Assembly (NCBI GenBank): GCA_036365515.1
Contig: CM070873.1
Coordinates: 172,361,104 to 172,425,103 of the forward strand
Source: Torymus aiolomorphi
Lineage: Eukaryota > Arthropoda > Insecta > Hymenoptera > Torymidae
Length of the DNA stretch: 64,000 nt
Reading direction: 5' to 3'
Shown here: positions 60,100 through 64,000 of the stretch, one piece after another
Numbering within the stretch: the first letter of the stretch is position 1
How the letters are laid out: each line of letters begins with the position of its first letter
Translations under genes and position numbers: made by a program
The notes under the pieces: model-generated
Seen by the model: the letters and a program-made list of their open reading frames with translations, nothing else
What the model was told of the DNA's origin: nothing
The model's database searches: none

Positions 60100-62540
60100 A
60101 AAATTCTCGGTATGCAACTGCGTGTAAATTTCCTAATAAAATTGAATTACTGTTTGCTGCTTTAATAGATGTTCGAGAGGACTTAGCTTTTGATATAGAT
60201 CCGATTGGCGAAGTTACTGAGCATTCGCGATGCCCAGAGATAAATAATTTTTTAAATGGAAAAACAGTCAATTCATTAATTGATACTGGTAGGGAAGTTA
60301 CAGCCATATCAGAAAAATTTTACAATGATAATTTAGAATATTTTAAGTCATGTCCGACTTTACCTTTAGGCGGAAAATTCATTAAGGCAGCAACAGGAAA
60401 TAAATCGGCACGTCTAAAATTACAGGAAATGATACCTACTAAAATAAATAATTTAACAATAAATCTCATCTATATTGTGGTACCTAAATTAATAAAAGAT
60501 TGTATAATCGGGATTGATTCCCAAGAAAAATTAAAAATGTTAATTAATACTGTGGTCAAAAACATAAAAATTACAGTAAATGATAAATCAGAACCGATAT
60601 CGTTTAATAGGATGAGTGTTATTGATGCAAAACAATATTCATCATTGAATACTATTGAATGTCTTGATGGCGAAAATGACCAAAAATCATTACATTCAAA
60701 GGCGGATCTTGAATTCCAGGATTACGTCGACAATGAGTTCGATGTCTCCATCGAAGAGATCGAACAAAAAATCAATACAAGTGACATATTATCCATCGAA
60801 CAAAAAAAATCTTAGAAAGATCAATAATCAAATATAAACTCGTATTTATATTTATAAAAAGCCGGGGTTAATTAACAATTATACTCACGTGTTGCGTCTA
60901 AAAGATAACGCACCATTTTTTTCAAAACCTTCTCCGGTACCCATTCATTATAGAGAAAAAGTAGAAAAAGAAATTGAGAAAATGTTAAAATTACATATCA
61001 TTAGACCTTCTCAAAGTAATTAAACAAGTCCGATGTTGGTAGTCCCAAAGAAAGAGGACGATATTCGGTTAGTTCTAGACGGTCGAAAATTAAATGAAAA
61101 ACTTATGGATGATTATGAGCCCCTGCCCTCGGTAGATGAAATTTTACTCAGGTGCACGAAAAAACCTTTCATGTCAAGCTTAGATTTAACGAGCAGTTAT
61201 TGGCAAATCGGTTTGTCAGAAGAATGTAAACAATATACAGCATTTATGATTCTAAACCGCGTAATGGAATATAATGTTTCGGCTTTTGGAATTAAAACTA
61301 GTTTAGCGGCACTAAATCGCGCATTCGGAAGTGTAACTGCCGACTTGCAGCACTTTTTATTAACGTTTGTAGACGATGTGCATGCTCATTCAGACTCATT
61401 CGAAGAGCATCTAGAACATCTAGAGTTACTTTTCCAAAGAGCTTTAGAGCACAATATTATATTTAATTTTGCAAAGTCAATATTCTGTAACGAACATATA
61501 AAATTTCTAGGCTACATACTAACACCGGACGGAATAATTCCGGACCCGGAAAAAATCACTTCAATAAAATGTTTCAGAGAACCGATAAATCTAAAAGAGG
61601 TTCAATCATTTTTAGGTTTCGTAAATTTTTATAGTAGGTTTATAAATAACTCCGCGGAATTAACAATTCCTCTATTAGAATTAGCAAGAAAAGATGTTAA
61701 ATTTAAATGGGGAGAGCATCATTCACTAGCATTTCACAAAATAATTTGCGCATTTGATAACTGTGTACTGTTATCGTATGTCGATAAAGACAAACCATTT
61801 ATTCTCACAACTGACGCGAGTAATTATGCGATTGCTACGATTTTGTCACAAATAAATGATAAAGAGGAAGAGCAGGTAGTTTGTTTCGTTAGTCGTACTT
61901 TAAAAAGTAGTGCAATTAACTATTTTACCTCAGAAAAAGAGTTAATTGCCATGGTATGGGCGTTACATAAATTAGGATCATACTTAAAAGGTGCAAAAAA
62001 GATTATTGTGAGAACAGATAATCAAGCAATTACATTTTTTAACACTAGTAGATTCAATAACGCGAGAATGATACGTTAGAGTTTATCACTCCAAGATTTT
62101 AATATTAAACTTGAACATATTGAGAGTAAGAAAAACTCTAGTACAGATTATTTAAGTAGACAAATGGATCCTAATTCTAATTTAAAAAATGATACAGATA
62201 TTAGTATAAGCGCTCTGAATAAAATTGAACTGAAAAGGGAAACAGTTAAATTAATAAAAAGCTTAGTTAACTCACAAAAATCTAATAAATATTGTAAAAA
62301 AACTAAAAAATAAATTAGAAAATAAAGACAAGTCGATTGTGGATAATTATAAGATTCAAAATGATTTACTTTATAAAATAGTACATACTGTAAATAAGGT
62401 AGTAATTCCCGATAGAATTTTAATATCATTTGTATTTGACATTCACAAAGCATACGGCCACATTGGATCGTACAAACCTTTGAAAATAATTAGTGAGTCG
62501 TTTTTTGCTCCGAAAATGCCCTGCAAGAATATTCAGCATA
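60100..62540 (+). pseudogene. gypsy-like pol, broken
   Basis: The protease motif LIDTGREVTAISEKF lies near 60270-60320, with IIGIDSQEKL near 60505. After stops around 60815 and 61021, the longest frame (61033-62079) covers reverse transcriptase and RNase H: RLVLDGRKLNEKL, SSLDLTSSYWQIGL (first catalytic Asp), LLTFVDDVHAHS (Asp pair; Phe replaces the usual Tyr), FLGFVNFYSRFI, then ILTTDASNYAIATIL and FTSEKELIAMVWAL of RNase H. A stop follows at 62077-62079. Integrase is represented only by HKAYGHIGS near 62445-62475. Length and order are standard for the family up to the truncation. Confidence 0.85.
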
Positions 62541-62784
62541 AGAAATGGCCGATGGTCATAATTCTGACTAGACAATTAATCATAATTAATACGGGGGAAT
62601 TCGTCATAATTATGACCATAATTATGGTGAACGAGGTGCTTAACGATCGACAAACGTATACAAAGGTCACGTGACCTCCGTCGCGCTCGTCGCTCAGGCT
62701 GTTTATACCGAGCGCTTCCGCAATTCTAACCTTAATTTCGAACCTTCTGGGCTGTGTTTTTCTCCCAGTGTTCTCTCACACTTA
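62541..62784. other. junction region after the gypsy truncation
   Basis: Contains a small inverted repeat based on GACCATAATTATGG (62600-62625) against GGTCATAATTCTGAC (62555-62570), then GC-richer sequence. It may be an end of another small element. No gene is seen. Confidence 0.4.
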
Positions 62785-63056
<272 letters not shown>

Positions 63057-63159
63057 AATTTTTATACATTTTACCATGTATAAAAAAATATAAAAAAACA
63101 CACACACACGCGCACGCACGCACGCACAGGCACACGCACGCACGCACACACACACATAG

Positions 63160-64000
63160 GCCAATCAATAGAGGTTTTTTGCGTGCCATAAATCTTATTA
63201 GTAAGCGGTAAACGCTATTGTACGCAGAATAATCCACAGTATAAGTGGTATATAAACTCGACTAGCAGCTCCGTTTTATATATATTGTTATTAACAATTT
63301 AATGCAAAAAAAGCGCTTTTTTATGGTTTTTTGCTTTTATAGCCGAAACTAGTGGACCGATCTTGATAGTCCAATGAGATAAATTGTAGTAAATGAAATT
63401 ACGAACAAAACTAGATGTTGATCGAATCGATCGAACGATTAGTTACGGAGAAAAACGTGAAAAACCGAAAAAATGAGCGTTTTTTGAAAAATTCATATAT
63501 CCGCCATTTTTAAAGATGTGGCGGATATCTCTGGCGAATTGATAGTAATTCACATGTACTTTATGTGTGCGAAAACCAGGGACTGTGAGATTATTAGTTT
63601 TTGCGTAATCGCGATTTCAAGTTTTGAGTAGGCTATTTTTGAGCGAGGCTGTATGCTCTACGGGTTAACCGATTTCAATTATCAAAAATGATTTTGAAAG
63701 TTCAAATGTTGAGCTATAAAACGTCTATCTTGGATTTTTGATTAAGTACTGTTTTATACCTGAAAACAGCTGTCAAAGTTGACCAAATACGCCCGAGCGC
63801 ACGGAAGTGGCGGAGTGGTGGGGGGCGCGCGGCGGCTGAGGGGAGCCGATATATATAGTAATAGAACGCGCTGCGCGCAACGCACAGATCTTTGCTTTTA
63901 ATTTCCTCAGCAACTAGAGGAGCTATTTTAATCATTCTTTTTTATTTCGGGGTAACTCAACCCAACTAAACCGATTCTGCACTTTTATTTGATGAAAAAA
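63160..64000. other. unannotated terminal interval
   Basis: No coding region, RNA gene or recognised element. The stretch 63300-63560 reads like the edge of an old repeat (GTTACGGAGAAAAACGTGAA, ATATCCGCCATTTTTAAAGA) but has no partner in this window. Confidence 0.4.

Larger units (their letters stand above)
57805..62540 (+). mobile_element. Ty3/gypsy-type LTR retrotransposon, decayed, 3' truncated
   Basis: Plus-strand element. The 5' LTR must end with TTACAACA at 58033, because the next bases, TGGCGTCCGAACAGGGAG (58034-58051), match a lysine-tRNA primer-binding site with few mismatches. The LTR start is not resolved because no second LTR is visible. A leader of about 750 bp, a gag-like frame, protease, reverse transcriptase, RNase H and the beginning of integrase follow. 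After the zinc-binding part of integrase (about 62540) the sequence leaves the element. The lysine-type primer site suggests the Osvaldo-like branch, which is inference only. Confidence 0.75.

Overview
This is a eukaryotic, AT-rich, repeat-dominated window, most likely from an insect. The evidence is two mariner-family transposons, a BEL/Pao and a Ty3/gypsy-type LTR element, a CR1/Jockey-like non-LTR retrotransposon, a Helitron relic, many very long dinucleotide microsatellites, and one host gene with GT-AG introns that resembles HPS3. One mariner copy resembles mauritiana-subfamily elements known from ants and other Hymenoptera, so a hymenopteran source is a reasonable but unproven guess. I see no bacterial operons and no CRISPR array.

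Layout. 0.25-4 kb: an (AG)n tract, an unrecognised broken coding region on the minus strand, diverged direct repeats, a Helitron helicase relic and a compact hairpin. 4.1-23 kb: nested inverted-repeat elements. An outer element family (B1, about 4.1-23.0 kb) is interrupted by a giant palindrome (A, about 4.87-19.32 kb, arms of about 4.0-4.4 kb once later insertions are removed). A carries 106-bp subterminal tandem repeats. Its left arm was later hit by an apparently intact mariner (7210-8503) and by a 4.66-kb TA-flanked element (E, 8720-13375). The opposite arm keeps both empty sites. 23-25.3 kb: AT repeats and a diverged pair of 0.5-kb repeats, each with a CACGTG palindrome. 25.5-31.4 kb: a minus-strand non-LTR retrotransposon lying between two (AG)n tracts. 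31.8-33.1 kb: a decayed mariner. 33.2-41.6 kb: another inverted-repeat composite with a second B element, a 745-bp tandem triplication and a separate 0.8-kb hairpin. 43.3 kb: a tRNA-like relic.

The only host gene recognised is an HPS3 homologue (BLOC-2 subunit, lysosome-related organelle biogenesis), 44.5-55.5 kb, plus strand. A full-length 7.4-kb BEL/Pao retrotransposon sits in antisense inside one of its coding exons, with a perfect 5-bp duplication (CTAAT). Joining the two sides at the target site gives an uninterrupted reading frame. The HPS3 sequence also carries several frameshifts, one in-frame stop and a probable lost start codon. As read, this copy is a pseudogene. Most long coding regions here carry indels, so consensus sequencing errors must be excluded.

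55.8-64 kb: tandem and inverted pieces of the B-family outer module, a long (CT)n, a decayed Ty3/gypsy-type element with a lysine-tRNA-like primer-binding site, and long (CA)n tracts. Most of the window's structure is transposition history, with repeated inverted duplications able to form long hairpins.
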